Of a stretch of DNA of 64,000 nucleotides, positions 45,035-55,684 are shown piece after piece (the stretch's first letter is position 1; each line of letters opens with the position of its first letter). The notes under the pieces are model-generated. The model ran no database searches and was not told the origin of the DNA. It saw only the letters and a program-made list of their open reading frames with translations. Source of the stretch: Gammaproteobacteria bacterium (GTDB lineage Bacteria > Pseudomonadota > Gammaproteobacteria > UBA6429 > Thiohalophilaceae); NCBI GenBank assembly GCA_024641475.1, contig JAHECZ010000010.1, positions 1 through 64,000 on the forward strand. Direction: 5' to 3'. The translations under genes and the position numbers were made by a program.

Positions 45035-46537
45035 TCAGGCGGGTCGCTTGAAGGGGGTCTGTCGCTGAATCTGCGGCGTGACTTCCGGATATAAATCCGC
45101 GAGTGACATGCTCATGCCCGGTTTTTGCACGATACGCACATGCTCACGACGGAATTCGCGGGCATTGCTCAGACCACAGGAGTGGGCGATGACATTCACT
45201 TCGTGATTCACCCACTTGGCGTAATTCGCTACGCGCTCGGCTTTATCCGCCACGACCAGGCCTTTTTGTAATCTCGTATTATGCGTGGTGATACCGGTGG
45301 GACAGGTATCACGATGACACTGCAACGACTGGATACAGCCCAATGCGAACATAAATCCACGTGCCGATACGACAAAATCCGCACCCATACACAAGGCCCA
45401 GGCCACGTTCGCCGAGGTGGTCAATTTGCCCGAGGCGATGATGCGGATGTGATCGCGCAATCCATACGCACTGAGCGCATCCACCACCATCGGTAAGGAT
45501 TCGGTAATCGACAAGCCCACGTGATCCGCCAATACCTGCGGCGCCGCACCGGTACCACCCTCGCCACCATCCACCGTCATGAAATCCGGCGCATAGTCCA
45601 GGCCACGGCGCTGAATGGTGTCACATAGCTGATTCAAAAACCGCTCCGAACCATACACCGCTTTAAAGCCCACCGGTCGCCCGGTGATGCTGCGAATGCG
45701 GTGCAGCGTCTCGAGTAACTCATCGCAGTTGCCGATATCGCGATGCCGATTCGGGCTCGATGAGATCTGCCCCGGCGTGATGCCACGAATGGCGGCAATT
45801 TCCGGCGTGACCTTGATCGCCGGTAAAACCCCGCCCCGCCCCGGCTTGGCCCCCTGGGAAAGCTTGATCTCGAAGGCTTTGACGACACTGGCGACCTCGG
45901 TGAGACGCTGAGGTGACAGGTTGCCCTCCAGGTCGCGGACGCCATACTTGGCGGTACCAATCTGATAAATAATGTCCGCCTCGACCTCGGTATGCAGCGG
46001 CGCCAGACCACCTTCACCGGTATTGAGCCAGACACTGGACTTGGCCGCCCCTCGCAACAACGACCGTAATGCGGGGGCCGAGATCGCGCCGTAGCTCATG
46101 CCCGAGATGTTGAATACCATCGGGGCTTCAAATGGCTTGTCGCAACGCGGCCCGATGACCATGGACGGCATTGGAATCTTCTCCTCCTCGAGCTTGGCGA
46201 AGGCCGAATTCACAAAAATCATCCCACCGGGCTGACTGAAATCCTGCGTCGAGCCAAACCCCAGCATACCGCCCAAACCCTTGGCGGTGCGATAGACCCA
46301 GGAACGGGTCGCGCGGTTAAAGGGCTGTTCCTCGCGGTCATGCGCAAAGAAATACTGGCGGAAATACTCCCCGAGGCGTTCGAAGGAATAGCGCATCCGG
46401 CCGATCACCGGGTAATTGCGACGGATAGCATGCTGGGTCTGGGTTACATCCTGGATGTACATGATCATGACGATAATCGCGGCGAGGATAAACACCCCGC
46501 CGACGACAATGATGATCCAGTTAGCCAATACCGACAT
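45035..46537 (-). CDS. FMN-binding glutamate-synthase-like protein
   Basis: A 500-residue membrane-anchored protein. An N-terminal helix (about 8-28) is followed by the FMN/4Fe-4S synthase barrel of GltB, with FNISGMSYGAIS, SQGAKPGRGGVLP, DGGEGGTGAAP and the Cys cluster CIQSLQCHRDTCPTGI. It lacks the glutaminase domain of true glutamate synthase, so it probably does not use glutamine as amide donor. The partner and substrate are unknown. ATG at 46537. Confidence 0.88.
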   Translation of the reverse strand: MSVLANWIIIVVGGVFILAAIIVMIMYIQDVTQTQHAIRRNYPVIGRMRYSFERLGEYFRQYFFAHDREEQPFNRATRSWVYRTAKGLGGMLGFGSTQDFSQPGGMIFVNSAFAKLEEEKIPMPSMVIGPRCDKPFEAPMVFNISGMSYGAISAPALRSLLRGAAKSSVWLNTGEGGLAPLHTEVEADIIYQIGTAKYGVRDLEGNLSPQRLTEVASVVKAFEIKLSQGAKPGRGGVLPAIKVTPEIAAIRGITPGQISSSPNRHRDIGNCDELLETLHRIRSITGRPVGFKAVYGSERFLNQLCDTIQRRGLDYAPDFMTVDGGEGGTGAAPQVLADHVGLSITESLPMVVDALSAYGLRDHIRIIASGKLTTSANVAWALCMGADFVVSARGFMFALGCIQSLQCHRDTCPTGITTHNTRLQKGLVVADKAERVANYAKWVNHEVNVIAHSCGLSNAREFRREHVRIVQKPGMSMSLADLYPEVTPQIQRQTPFKRPA

Positions 46538-46658
46538 AAGCGACTCCCGCGCGAGGTTATCGGGATAATCATCGGCTTAGGAGTGGAATTATTTAATTGA
46601 GGGACAGTCGATGGGCTTACTTATTATTAGGGCTTAACACATTACGGAGTTCATCATT

Positions 46659-47165
46659 TTAAACCTTCTTGCGCGGAAACAGATCATGCCGACGGCTGAC
46701 CAGCCGATCGAGAAATAACAAACCATCGAGGTGATCACATTCGTGTTGCACGGCACGGGCCTCGTAGCCTTGCATGTCGTATTGGTGGAATTCACCGAAT
46801 TCATCCTGTGCTTTTAAATGAATGCGCTCGGCACGGATCACGTTGCCGGTGAAATCCGGCACCGACATGCAACCTTCGCGACCCTTGGCCATGCCTTCCC
46901 ATTGTTCGATCTCGGGATTGATCAAAATCAATCGGCCATGCTGTTGAATCTTGGGTTTACTGGAAACATCGACGATCACAATACGTTGCGTGCAACCGAC
47001 CTGCGGTGCCGCGATGCCGACACCGCCGGGGGAAGCACGCATGGTTTGTTCCAGATCCGCAATGAAGATGCGCAGTGCATCATCAAACTTGCTGACTGGT
47101 TCAGACTCTATTTTTAATTGCGGGTCCGGATAGGTCAGGACCGTTAGTAACGTCATGGAACTCAA
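46659..47165 (-). CDS. def: Peptide deformylase
   Basis: Removes the formyl group from new proteins. The three metal motifs are GVGIAAPQ (48-55), EGCMS (97-101, metal Cys99) and HECDH (141-145). EGCMS replaces the common EGCLS. Length is 168 residues. ATG at 47165 overlaps the stop of the ACT gene as ATGA; an ATG at codon 4 is the alternative. It stands without fmt, unlike many def genes. Confidence 0.96.
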   Translation of the reverse strand: MSSMTLLTVLTYPDPQLKIESEPVSKFDDALRIFIADLEQTMRASPGGVGIAAPQVGCTQRIVIVDVSSKPKIQQHGRLILINPEIEQWEGMAKGREGCMSVPDFTGNVIRAERIHLKAQDEFGEFHQYDMQGYEARAVQHECDHLDGLLFLDRLVSRRHDLFPRKKV

Positions 47166-47680
47166 CCTACCATCGTATCGATCGGCGTCAGATGCACTTC
47201 GATGCCTTCCTGGCGAATCAAATCCAGGGTGGCTTCCACGGCTTCGATACCTTCATTGGCCTTGCCATCGATGTACATCACATAGATTGGTTGTGCTTCA
47301 GTACCACCCACATCGGATTCGAGATCCAGAATATGAAACCCGACTTCCGACAACGCACCGGTAACCTTGGCAACGATCCCGGCGCGATCCGCACCGTATA
47401 CGGTGATACTCACATCGGGTTCGATATGCTGATGTAATTTGGCATCGATGGCATCGATGTGCACTTGCAAGCCCAGTGATTCGGCGACGCCGGTGATCAT
47501 GTCCTGCAGTGCATGTTTATTGCCGTTGAAACTCACCATCATCATGATGGTGAAATTCCCGCCCAGCCGCAGCATTGATGTTTCACCCAGATTACAACCG
47601 CCTTCAAACAATGCCGATGTTACGTGCGCGACGATACCGGGGCGATCTTTGCCAACCAAAGTCAACATATACCATTTCAT
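47162..47680 (-). CDS. Second GcvR-like ACT-domain protein
   Basis: A 172-residue protein of two ACT domains (LVGKDRPGIVAHVTSALF and VYGADRAGIVAKVTGALS). It is a paralogue of the GcvR protein at 21,960, with the same GGxFTIMMM-type strand. It may be a sensor of glycine or another amino acid. AAGGAG precedes the ATG at 47680; a longer frame begins at 47701. It is directly upstream of def with a 4-base overlap. Confidence 0.85.
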   Translation of the reverse strand: MKWYMLTLVGKDRPGIVAHVTSALFEGGCNLGETSMLRLGGNFTIMMMVSFNGNKHALQDMITGVAESLGLQVHIDAIDAKLHQHIEPDVSITVYGADRAGIVAKVTGALSEVGFHILDLESDVGGTEAQPIYVMYIDGKANEGIEAVEATLDLIRQEGIEVHLTPIDTMVG

Positions 47681-47704
47681 TTTGTTTCTCCTTCGGAGCA
47701 AGGG

Positions 47705-47764
47705 ACGAGTAACGAGTTACCCGGGAAATTAAATGATCGACCCTTGTCTCTGGTTACTCGTAAC
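47705..47764. repeat. Pair of small palindromes between the ZIP and ACT genes
   Basis: GTAACGAGTTAC (47709-47720) and GTTACTCGTAAC (47753-47764) are each 5-bp dyads around two bases, and ACGAGTAAC (47705-47713) with GTTACTCGT (47753-47761) are also complementary across 39 bases. They lie in the 87-base gap before the ACT gene. They could be operators, or a stem that ends the ZIP side. Confidence 0.4.
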
Positions 47765-47767
47765 TAG

Positions 47768-48550
47768 TCACTGATGCAGAGTCGCATGCGTAAAATAGAT
47801 CATGGCCATGCCAGAAAGAATGAGCGTGATCTGTTGCAGCGTGGCCTTGACACCAACACGTTGATGCAACCCGGGAATCAAATCCGCGACTGCGATGTAA
47901 ATAAAACTCGAGGCGGCAATCGCAATCACATACGGCACCAGGTTCAACGAGTGCGCCAGCCAAAAATAGGCGGCCACACCACCGATCACAGTGGTCATAC
48001 TGGTGAGGATATTAAACAGGAAGGCGCGGCTACGTTTTAAACCGCTATGTAACAGCACCGCAAAATCGCCGACTTCTTGCGGAATCTCATGTGCGGCTAC
48101 CGCCAGACTGGTGACGATACCCAAATGCACATCCGTCAGAAATGCCGCCGCGATCAATACCCCATCGACCATGTTGTGGATGCCATCGCCGATCAGAATC
48201 AACGTACCGGTGGCCTGACGTCGATGTGCTTCTGTCGGCGCATGCGCCTCACAGTCGTGCGCGTGGCAGTGACGCCACACCACCATTTTTTCCAAAACAA
48301 AAAACACCAGAATACCCACCAGTACGGTCATGCCTAATTGATGAAACTCCAGCGCATTCGCACCCGTCACTGCATGCGGTAACAAACCCAGAAAGGCCGC
48401 ACCCAACATGGCACCAATGGCAAAACTGACTGCATGAGGCAACAGTCGTTCCTGGGTGCGATCCGGAAACAACAAAAAGATGGCGGCGGCAATGACACTC
48501 AGCACGCCTCCGAATAAACAAAACAGGATAATCCAGATAAGTAAACTCAT
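47768..48550 (-). CDS. ZIP-family metal transporter
   Basis: A 260-residue inner-membrane zinc or iron importer. About eight hydrophobic helices; the metal motifs are GDGIHNMVDG and AHEIPQEVGD in the central helices, and a His/Cys-rich cytoplasmic loop (HCHAHDCEAHAPTEAHRR) lies between helices 3 and 4. The ATG at 48550 was chosen over an upstream TTG at 48595 that would overlap pgeF and lacks a membrane-like start. It follows pgeF by 34 bases. Confidence 0.9.
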   Translation of the reverse strand: MSLLIWIILFCLFGGVLSVIAAAIFLLFPDRTQERLLPHAVSFAIGAMLGAAFLGLLPHAVTGANALEFHQLGMTVLVGILVFFVLEKMVVWRHCHAHDCEAHAPTEAHRRQATGTLILIGDGIHNMVDGVLIAAAFLTDVHLGIVTSLAVAAHEIPQEVGDFAVLLHSGLKRSRAFLFNILTSMTTVIGGVAAYFWLAHSLNLVPYVIAIAASSFIYIAVADLIPGLHQRVGVKATLQQITLILSGMAMIYFTHATLHQ

Positions 48551-48584
48551 GGGCGGGGATGATAACGGATCATTTCTAGTTTCA

Positions 48585-49337
48585 CTATGCCTCAATCCAG
48601 ATCAGCGACGCCATCCGCCCGGTAACCCCGTCACGCCGATAGGAATAGAAGCGTGTCGCATCATGGACAGTACAAAAGTCGCCACCGTATATCGCGGTGA
48701 CACCGGCTTGGTGTAATTCCAGACGCGCGGCTGCATACGCATCCATCCACCAATGCTGCGAATCTTTCACGCGAAACACGCCAGCATAGTCGGGATCACG
48801 TTTCACAAAAGCGTCATACACATCCACGCCCACTTCAAATGCATTCGGACCAATAGCGGGGCCAAACCATGCCAGCAGTGCAGAGGGAGTGACCGCTAAT
48901 TTTTCCAGCGTGGCAGTGATGACCCGATTATGCAGACCACGCCAACCGGCGTGTACCGCAGCCACATGTTGCCCCGCTCGATCACACAATAATACCGGCA
49001 GGCAATCTGCCGTCATGACAACACAGACATGCCTGGGTTTATCGCTCACACAGGCATCAGCTTGCAAGGGTGTTGGGTTCGCAATAACTGCATCGACTAC
49101 GGTGTTGCTGTGTACCTGATTCAACCAACACGGTTCCGTTGGCAGAAGCAAACTTTCCCGGAGAATTGCCCGATTGCGTTGTACCGCCTGTGGATCATCC
49201 TGAACATGTGCCGCCAAATTCAAACTGCTATATGGCGCACAACTGACGCCACCTGCGCGCGTGGTAACCCCGGCATGCACATGCGGCGCTGCTGGCCAGT
49301 CAGCCGCAATCCAGAAATCAGGATTTTTTTCCAACAT
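48585..49337 (-). CDS. pgeF: Peptidoglycan editing factor PgeF / laccase-domain purine phosphorylase (YfiH)
   Basis: A 250-residue metal enzyme of the YfiH family. VTTRAGGVS near 26 and the triad residues in NQVHSNTVV, MTADCLPVLL and AAVHAGWRGL place the His/Cys/His zinc site. Reported activities are purine nucleoside phosphorylase/adenosine deaminase and removal of wrongly amidated muropeptides. From the ATG at 49337 it overlaps the end of rluD by 20 bases, a common pairing. Confidence 0.94.
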   Translation of the reverse strand: MLEKNPDFWIAADWPAAPHVHAGVTTRAGGVSCAPYSSLNLAAHVQDDPQAVQRNRAILRESLLLPTEPCWLNQVHSNTVVDAVIANPTPLQADACVSDKPRHVCVVMTADCLPVLLCDRAGQHVAAVHAGWRGLHNRVITATLEKLAVTPSALLAWFGPAIGPNAFEVGVDVYDAFVKRDPDYAGVFRVKDSQHWWMDAYAAARLELHQAGVTAIYGGDFCTVHDATRFYSYRRDGVTGRMASLIWIEA

Positions 49338-50295
49338 AATTTCGCGAGTCTTCACGTAATGCTGCGAGTAACTGTTGCATGTCATCCGGCATGGGTTGTT
49401 CCCAGGCAACTTCTTTGCCCGAGCGCGGATGAATCAATGCCAATTGTTCAGCATGCAAGGCCTGCCGTTTAAAGTCACGTAACATTGCTAACAAGGTTTC
49501 ACTGGCAGCCGGTGGAATACGCGCACGGCCGGCATATTCCGGATCGCCAACTAATGGATGTTGGATATGCAACATATGCACACGGATTTGATGGGTGCGG
49601 CCCGTTTCAAGACTGACGCGAATCAACGTATGGGCACGAAAGCGTTCCACCACACGATAATGACTCACCGCCGGTCGGCCTGATGGCACAACCGCCATGC
49701 GCGTGCGATGACTGGGATGCCTCCCGATGGGCGCGTCCACGGTACCACCCGATGTCATCATGCCATTGACGACCGCGAGGTATTGCCGTGATACCGTGCG
49801 CGCCTGCAACTGTTCGACCAGGGATTTTTGTGCTTTGAGATTACGGGCAATGACCAGCAAGCCACTGGTATCTTTATCAAGACGATGCACGATGCCTGCA
49901 CGCGGTATATTTATCAGCTCGGGCGCATGGTGCAACAAGGCATTGAGCAAGGTGCCGGATCGGTTTCCCGCGGCCGGGTGCACAACCAATCCTGCGGGTT
50001 TGTTGATCACAATCAGACTCTTGTCTTCATAGACAATTTGCAGCGGGATTGCCTCAGCCTGCCAGGAATCCTCCGCGTGTAGCTGGGCATTCACCTGAAT
50101 CTGCTGCCCAGCCAGGACTTTGTCCTTGGAACGCAATATTTTGCCATCTACCGTTACCTGGCCCGCTTCGATCCATTGCTGCAGGCGGGAACGGGAATAT
50201 TCAGCAAATAACTTTGCCAGGACCTGATCCAGGCGTTTATTCGCCAATTCTTCAGGGACGGCGGCTTGCAAGGTTTCACTATCGGTCTGGGACAT
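49318..50295 (-). CDS. rluD: 23S rRNA pseudouridine synthase RluD
   Basis: Makes pseudouridines 1911, 1915 and 1917 in helix 69 of 23S rRNA. The 325-residue product has an S4 RNA-binding domain (about 18-75) and the RluA-type catalytic domain with Asp140 in HRLDKDTSGLL, SRQYLAVVNG and LETGRTHQIRVH. MSQTDSE at 50295 is the family start; a longer frame overlaps the bamD leader. bamD is divergent, as in E. coli. Confidence 0.96.
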   Translation of the reverse strand: MSQTDSETLQAAVPEELANKRLDQVLAKLFAEYSRSRLQQWIEAGQVTVDGKILRSKDKVLAGQQIQVNAQLHAEDSWQAEAIPLQIVYEDKSLIVINKPAGLVVHPAAGNRSGTLLNALLHHAPELINIPRAGIVHRLDKDTSGLLVIARNLKAQKSLVEQLQARTVSRQYLAVVNGMMTSGGTVDAPIGRHPSHRTRMAVVPSGRPAVSHYRVVERFRAHTLIRVSLETGRTHQIRVHMLHIQHPLVGDPEYAGRARIPPAASETLLAMLRDFKRQALHAEQLALIHPRSGKEVAWEQPMPDDMQQLLAALREDSRNYVGKKS

Positions 50296-50358
50296 ACCAT
50301 GTATTATCGTGGGCAGGAAAGGTATACTACACACGTCTTTAGTGAAGTGGAAATCGCA

Positions 50359-51443
<1,085 letters not shown>

Positions 51444-51500
51444 TTACCCTCGTCGCCGTGTGCGAACATCATAATCAAAAACCCGCGCCACAACCAGCGG

Positions 51501-53138
51501 TTAGCGCTGTTTTCCAAACCCTGAAGTAATCGGATAACGTCGATCCCGGCCAAACGCCCGTGGCGTAATGCGCACACCCGGTGGTGCCTGGCGGCGCTTG
51601 TATTCGGCGCGATCCACCATGGCAATAACACGCTGCACCAGCGCCGCATCAAACCCGGCAGCGATGATTGTCGTCGCATCCTGATCTTTTTCGACATAGC
51701 GTTGCAGGAGAGCATCCAGAATATCGTAGGGAGGCAAGCTATCGGTATCTTTCTGATCAGCCCGCAATTCGGCACTGGGCGGCCTGTCGATTACGCGTTG
51801 CGGAATCACCCGCTGTGACGAATTCCGCCAATTGGCCAAACGAAACACCAGTGTCTTGGGCACATCTTTAAGTACGTCAAAGCCACCCGCCATATCGCCA
51901 TACAGCGTGGCATAACCCACGGCCATCTCGCTTTTATTGCCGGTAGTCAAAACGATTTTATGTAATTTATTCGAGATGGCCATGAGCAATACACCACGAC
52001 AACGCGCCTGAATATTTTCTTCGGTGACATCGGCTGGCATGCCCTTGAATTCTTCTTGCAATAGCTGTGTGAACATCGCAAATGCCGGTTCGATACCGAT
52101 TTCACGATAGGCCACCCCTAATAGCACTGCCTGCGCACGCGCATCCTCACGACTCATCGTGGCGGTGAACTGCGACGGCATCATCACCGCTTCCACCTTG
52201 TCGGCACCAATGGCATCCACGGCAATCGCCAGGGTCAACGCCGAATCGATCCCACCGGACAAACCGATAACCACACCTTTGAAACCATTCTTATTTATAT
52301 AGTCTCGTACACCCAGGACCAGCGCCCGATACACACTCTCTTCCACACCAAGGCCAGGCGCACGCGATTGTGGCGATATGGCGACGTTACCTTCTGCTAT
52401 CGCCATTTCCAGACAGTAAATATCCGCTTCAAACGCGGGGGCTTGCCAAACGACCTCGCCTTGTGAATTCATCGCAAAGGAATGGCCGTCGAATACCAGC
52501 TCATCCTGGCCACCGATCAGATTGGCGTACACCAAAGGCAGTCTGGTTTCGCGCACGCGTTGCCGAACCGTTTCGGTACGTTGCTGTTCTTTCAATAGAT
52601 GAAATGGTGAGGCATTTAAATTGATGATGCATTTCGCCCCGGCTGCTTTGCTGAGTTGCAGCGGCGATGTGATCCAAATGTCTTCACAGATCGTAATTCC
52701 GATGGGAATACCGGCTATTTCCACTACGCATGCGCTATCACCGGCGATGAAATAGCGTTTTTCGTCAAACACACCGTAGTTGGGTAACGCCTGTTTGTAA
52801 TAGGTGCCGATGCTGGCACCATCGCGCAACACCACGGCCGCATTGTGCAGGCCATGAGTATCACGTAGCGGCAACCCTATGATGGCTGTGATGCCATGAA
52901 TATGTTGCTGCAGTTGCTGTAAGGCTGAATCAACCCGCAGCTGAAAATCCGCACGCAATAATAAATCTTCCGGCGGGTAACCGGTCAGCGTCAGTTCCGG
53001 AAACACAATCGCATCGGCATGCAGATCATCCCGCGCCTTGTCACACGCACTGATAATTTGTTTGGCATTGCCCGCAATATCACCCACCAGAAAATCCAGT
53101 TGGGCGACGGCGAGGCGCAGAGTTCGAGGTTGAGTCAA
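51501..53138 (-). CDS. nadE: Glutamine-dependent NAD+ synthetase
   Basis: Makes NAD from nicotinate adenine dinucleotide with glutamine as nitrogen source. The nitrilase-type glutaminase domain (1-270) has the Glu48, Lys115 (YYKQALPNYG), Cys151 (ITICEDIW) triad. The synthetase domain carries GLSGGIDSALTL. Total 545 residues is standard for the fused enzyme. nadE and glnB are next to each other on one strand, which links NAD amidation to nitrogen sensing by position at least. Confidence 0.96.
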   Translation of the reverse strand: MTQPRTLRLAVAQLDFLVGDIAGNAKQIISACDKARDDLHADAIVFPELTLTGYPPEDLLLRADFQLRVDSALQQLQQHIHGITAIIGLPLRDTHGLHNAAVVLRDGASIGTYYKQALPNYGVFDEKRYFIAGDSACVVEIAGIPIGITICEDIWITSPLQLSKAAGAKCIINLNASPFHLLKEQQRTETVRQRVRETRLPLVYANLIGGQDELVFDGHSFAMNSQGEVVWQAPAFEADIYCLEMAIAEGNVAISPQSRAPGLGVEESVYRALVLGVRDYINKNGFKGVVIGLSGGIDSALTLAIAVDAIGADKVEAVMMPSQFTATMSREDARAQAVLLGVAYREIGIEPAFAMFTQLLQEEFKGMPADVTEENIQARCRGVLLMAISNKLHKIVLTTGNKSEMAVGYATLYGDMAGGFDVLKDVPKTLVFRLANWRNSSQRVIPQRVIDRPPSAELRADQKDTDSLPPYDILDALLQRYVEKDQDATTIIAAGFDAALVQRVIAMVDRAEYKRRQAPPGVRITPRAFGRDRRYPITSGFGKQR

Positions 53139-53217
53139 GATGGTGGGTCCTATTTCAGCTTACTTAAATCAAAGATTGGTTTCTAGTTTACATCTCGAAA
53201 ACATCACAACAGTACTA

Positions 53218-53252
53218 GATTGCGGGTACGGATTACATCCGCACCCGCAATC
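53218..53252 (-). terminator. Strong stem-loop after sucD
   Basis: GATTGCGGGT and CGGAT pair with ATCCG and ACCCGCAATC, 15 bp with one A-C mismatch and a TAC loop. It begins 10 bases past the sucD stop. There is no U-tract, so it is either a weak terminator or an mRNA-stabilising stem. Confidence 0.6.
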
Positions 53253-53262
53253 GATCAACCTG

Positions 53263-54135
53263 CTAAAAACGTAATTTCTTCGCCATTGAAGTACCTAAAT
53301 CCGCCGGCGAATCACACACCGTCACCCCGGCCGCACGTAACGCCTGCATCTTACTGGTCGCCGTACCTTTGCCACCGGCAATGATGGCGCCAGCATGTCC
53401 CATCCGCTTGCCGGCCGGTGCAGCGACACCCGCAATATACGCAACCACCGGTTTGCTTAGCTTGGCACGAATAAAATCCGCCGCCTGTTCTTCGCTGCTG
53501 CCACCGATTTCGCCCACCATGATAATGCCGTGGGTTTGCGGATCCGCTTCAAACAACGTAAGTGCCTCGATGAAATCCAGACCCTTGATGGGATCACCAC
53601 CGATACCGATACAGGTGCTCTGGCCCAAACCATTTTGCGTCGTTTGATACACCGCTTCATAGGTGAGTGTGCCTGAGCGCGACACAATGCCGATTTTGCC
53701 GGGTTGATGAATGGCGCCGGGCATGATGCCAATTTTGCATTCCCCCGGCGTGATGATGCCCGGACAATTCGGCCCGATTAATTTGGCATGACTGCCGCAC
53801 AAGGCCGCTTTGACCTTGAGCATATCCAGTACCGGAATACCTTCGGTAATACAGACGATCACGTCAATGCCGGCATCGGCGGCTTCGAGAATGGCATCGG
53901 CAGCAAACGCAGCCGGAACATAAATCATCGTCGCATTGGCACCGGTAGTTTTTACGGCATCATGCACCGTGTTAAATACCGGCCGATCCAAATGTGACTG
54001 GCCACCTTTACCGGGCGTGACGCCGCCGACCAACTGCGTGCCATACGCCAATGCCTGTTGCGAATGAAACGTACCTTGCTGGCCGGTGAAACCCTGGCAG
54101 ATCACCCTGGTGTTTTTATTGACAAGAACCGCCAT
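53263..54135 (-). CDS. sucD: Succinyl-CoA ligase alpha subunit
   Basis: The CoA-binding, phospho-His subunit of the TCA-cycle ligase. [12 protein letters not shown] at 14-25, [16 protein letters not shown] and His247 in [10 protein letters not shown] are the family signatures. Length is 290 residues. It begins 2 bases after the sucC stop, so the subunits are coupled. The two genes are apart from the sucAB genes in this window. Confidence 0.98.
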   Translation of the reverse strand: MAVLVNKNTRVICQGFTGQQGTFHSQQALAYGTQLVGGVTPGKGGQSHLDRPVFNTVHDAVKTTGANATMIYVPAAFAADAILEAADAGIDVIVCITEGIPVLDMLKVKAALCGSHAKLIGPNCPGIITPGECKIGIMPGAIHQPGKIGIVSRSGTLTYEAVYQTTQNGLGQSTCIGIGGDPIKGLDFIEALTLFEADPQTHGIIMVGEIGGSSEEQAADFIRAKLSKPVVAYIAGVAAPAGKRMGHAGAIIAGGKGTATSKMQALRAAGVTVCDSPADLGTSMAKKLRF

Positions 54136-54137
54136 GA

Positions 54138-55301
54138 CTAACGCACTCCTTTGGCTGCAGCAACGACTTTCTGTGCCGCATCGGCCAGGCCGCTGGCGGC
54201 AATAATCGCCAGCTTGCTGTCGGCCAATAATTTGCGCCCTTGTTCGACATTGGTGCCTTCCAGACGCACCACCACCGGCACCGTCATGGCAATTTGTTGC
54301 ACGGCTTGAATAATGCCTTCGGCGATCAAATCACAACGCACAATGCCACCAAAAATATTCACCAGAATTGCCTTAACCTTGCTGTCCGATAAAATGATTT
54401 TGAATGCCTCCGCCACTTTCGCCGCGGTCGTGCCACCACCTACATCCAGAAAATTCGCCGGTTGTCCGCCATACAGTTGGATAATATCCATCGTTGCCAT
54501 CGCCAGACCGGCCCCATTCACCATGCAGGCGATATCACCGTCGAGACTGACATAATTTAAACCGTGTTCGCTGGCGGCGGCTTCCTTGGCATCTTCCTGG
54601 CTGATATCGCGCAGCGCCAGTAAATCCGCATGACGATACAAGGCATTCTCATCGCAATCGATCTTGGCATCAGCCGCCATCAAGCCCTGCTCGGTAACGA
54701 CCAGCGGATTGATTTCCAACAAGCTCAGATCTTTTTCGACAAACAAACGATACAAGCCCTGCAACAGGGCAGCGAGCGATTTGTAGTGCGCGGATAAATC
54801 CAGTGCGTAGGCCACCTGTCGACACTGATAGGATTGCAAACCCACGACCGGATCGATAACGACCGTAAGAATTTTCTCCGGTGTCGCACGTGCGACTTCC
54901 TCGATCTCCATGCCGCCACTGCTGGACGCAATCATCACCACTCGTTCGGTTTCCCGATCCACCAGCACACTCAGATACAACTCACGTTGAATCTGTACCG
55001 GACATTCGACTAATAATTGCTGCACGGGTTTACCTTGCGCGCCGGTTTGCACCGTCACCAGCGTTTGGCCGAGTAACTGCTGTGCATAGGTTTTCACATT
55101 CTCGAGTGAATCCACTTTTTTAACGCCACCGGCTTTACCGCGACCACCCGCATGAATCTGTGCCTTGACTACCCAACTCGTTCCACCCAACCGCAACGCA
55201 GCAGCTTGCGCCTGCTCAACGGACGCAACTGCCTCACCCGGAGGCGTGGCAACCCCATAATCGCGCAACAGCGCCTTGGCCTGAAATTCATGTAAATGCA
55301 T
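54138..55301 (-). CDS. sucC: Succinyl-CoA ligase beta subunit
   Basis: The ATP-grasp subunit of succinyl-CoA ligase. From the ATG at 55301 ([12 protein letters not shown]) it is 387 residues, the normal length. [15 protein letters not shown] and [13 protein letters not shown] with LDVGGG are the nucleotide- and Mg-site signatures. A longer frame from 55322 adds 7 non-family residues. It is the first gene of sucCD. Confidence 0.97.
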   Translation of the reverse strand: MHLHEFQAKALLRDYGVATPPGEAVASVEQAQAAALRLGGTSWVVKAQIHAGGRGKAGGVKKVDSLENVKTYAQQLLGQTLVTVQTGAQGKPVQQLLVECPVQIQRELYLSVLVDRETERVVMIASSSGGMEIEEVARATPEKILTVVIDPVVGLQSYQCRQVAYALDLSAHYKSLAALLQGLYRLFVEKDLSLLEINPLVVTEQGLMAADAKIDCDENALYRHADLLALRDISQEDAKEAAASEHGLNYVSLDGDIACMVNGAGLAMATMDIIQLYGGQPANFLDVGGGTTAAKVAEAFKIILSDSKVKAILVNIFGGIVRCDLIAEGIIQAVQQIAMTVPVVVRLEGTNVEQGRKLLADSKLAIIAASGLADAAQKVVAAAKGVR

Positions 55302-55432
55302 TACCGCGTTACCCCTGTGCAAACAAGAAGGCTATTTTGGAGGATTTGCCCCTGACCGCACAAGACTCACATAGGTTTTACCAAGACTCTCATGCTAGTA
55401 TTCCGCTCAGTCACTGTAACGAACTTACCGCC

Positions 55433-55684
55433 ATGTCCCTGCTCCGTTTGCTGTTTTGGTTTTTGATTGGCTGGTTGCTATACCGTTTTGTCCGGCAATC
55501 GCTGCCAACGAGCCAGCCTCCACCTGATTCAGCCAAATCACAACCTCGCGCTGGCAAATCTCCACACACAATCGAACAAATGGTGAAATGCCACGTGTGC
55601 GAACTGCACATCCCCCAGACTGAAGCCATTGCAGCTCGCGGCCGTTATTACTGTTGTGAAGACCACCGCCGCCGTGACCAATAA
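55433..55684 (+). CDS. PP0621-like small zinc-ribbon membrane protein
   Basis: An 83-residue protein with one N-terminal helix (about 3-20, LLRLLFWFLIGWLLYRFV) and a C-terminal CHVCELHIPQTEAI and GRYYCCEDH zinc-ribbon pattern (CxxC and CC). Proteins of this type sit just before pilS in many gammaproteobacteria. ATG at 55433; a longer frame upstream is not conserved. Its stop lies inside the pilS start region. Function unknown. Confidence 0.82.
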   Translation: MSLLRLLFWFLIGWLLYRFVRQSLPTSQPPPDSAKSQPRAGKSPHTIEQMVKCHVCELHIPQTEAIAARGRYYCCEDHRRRDQ

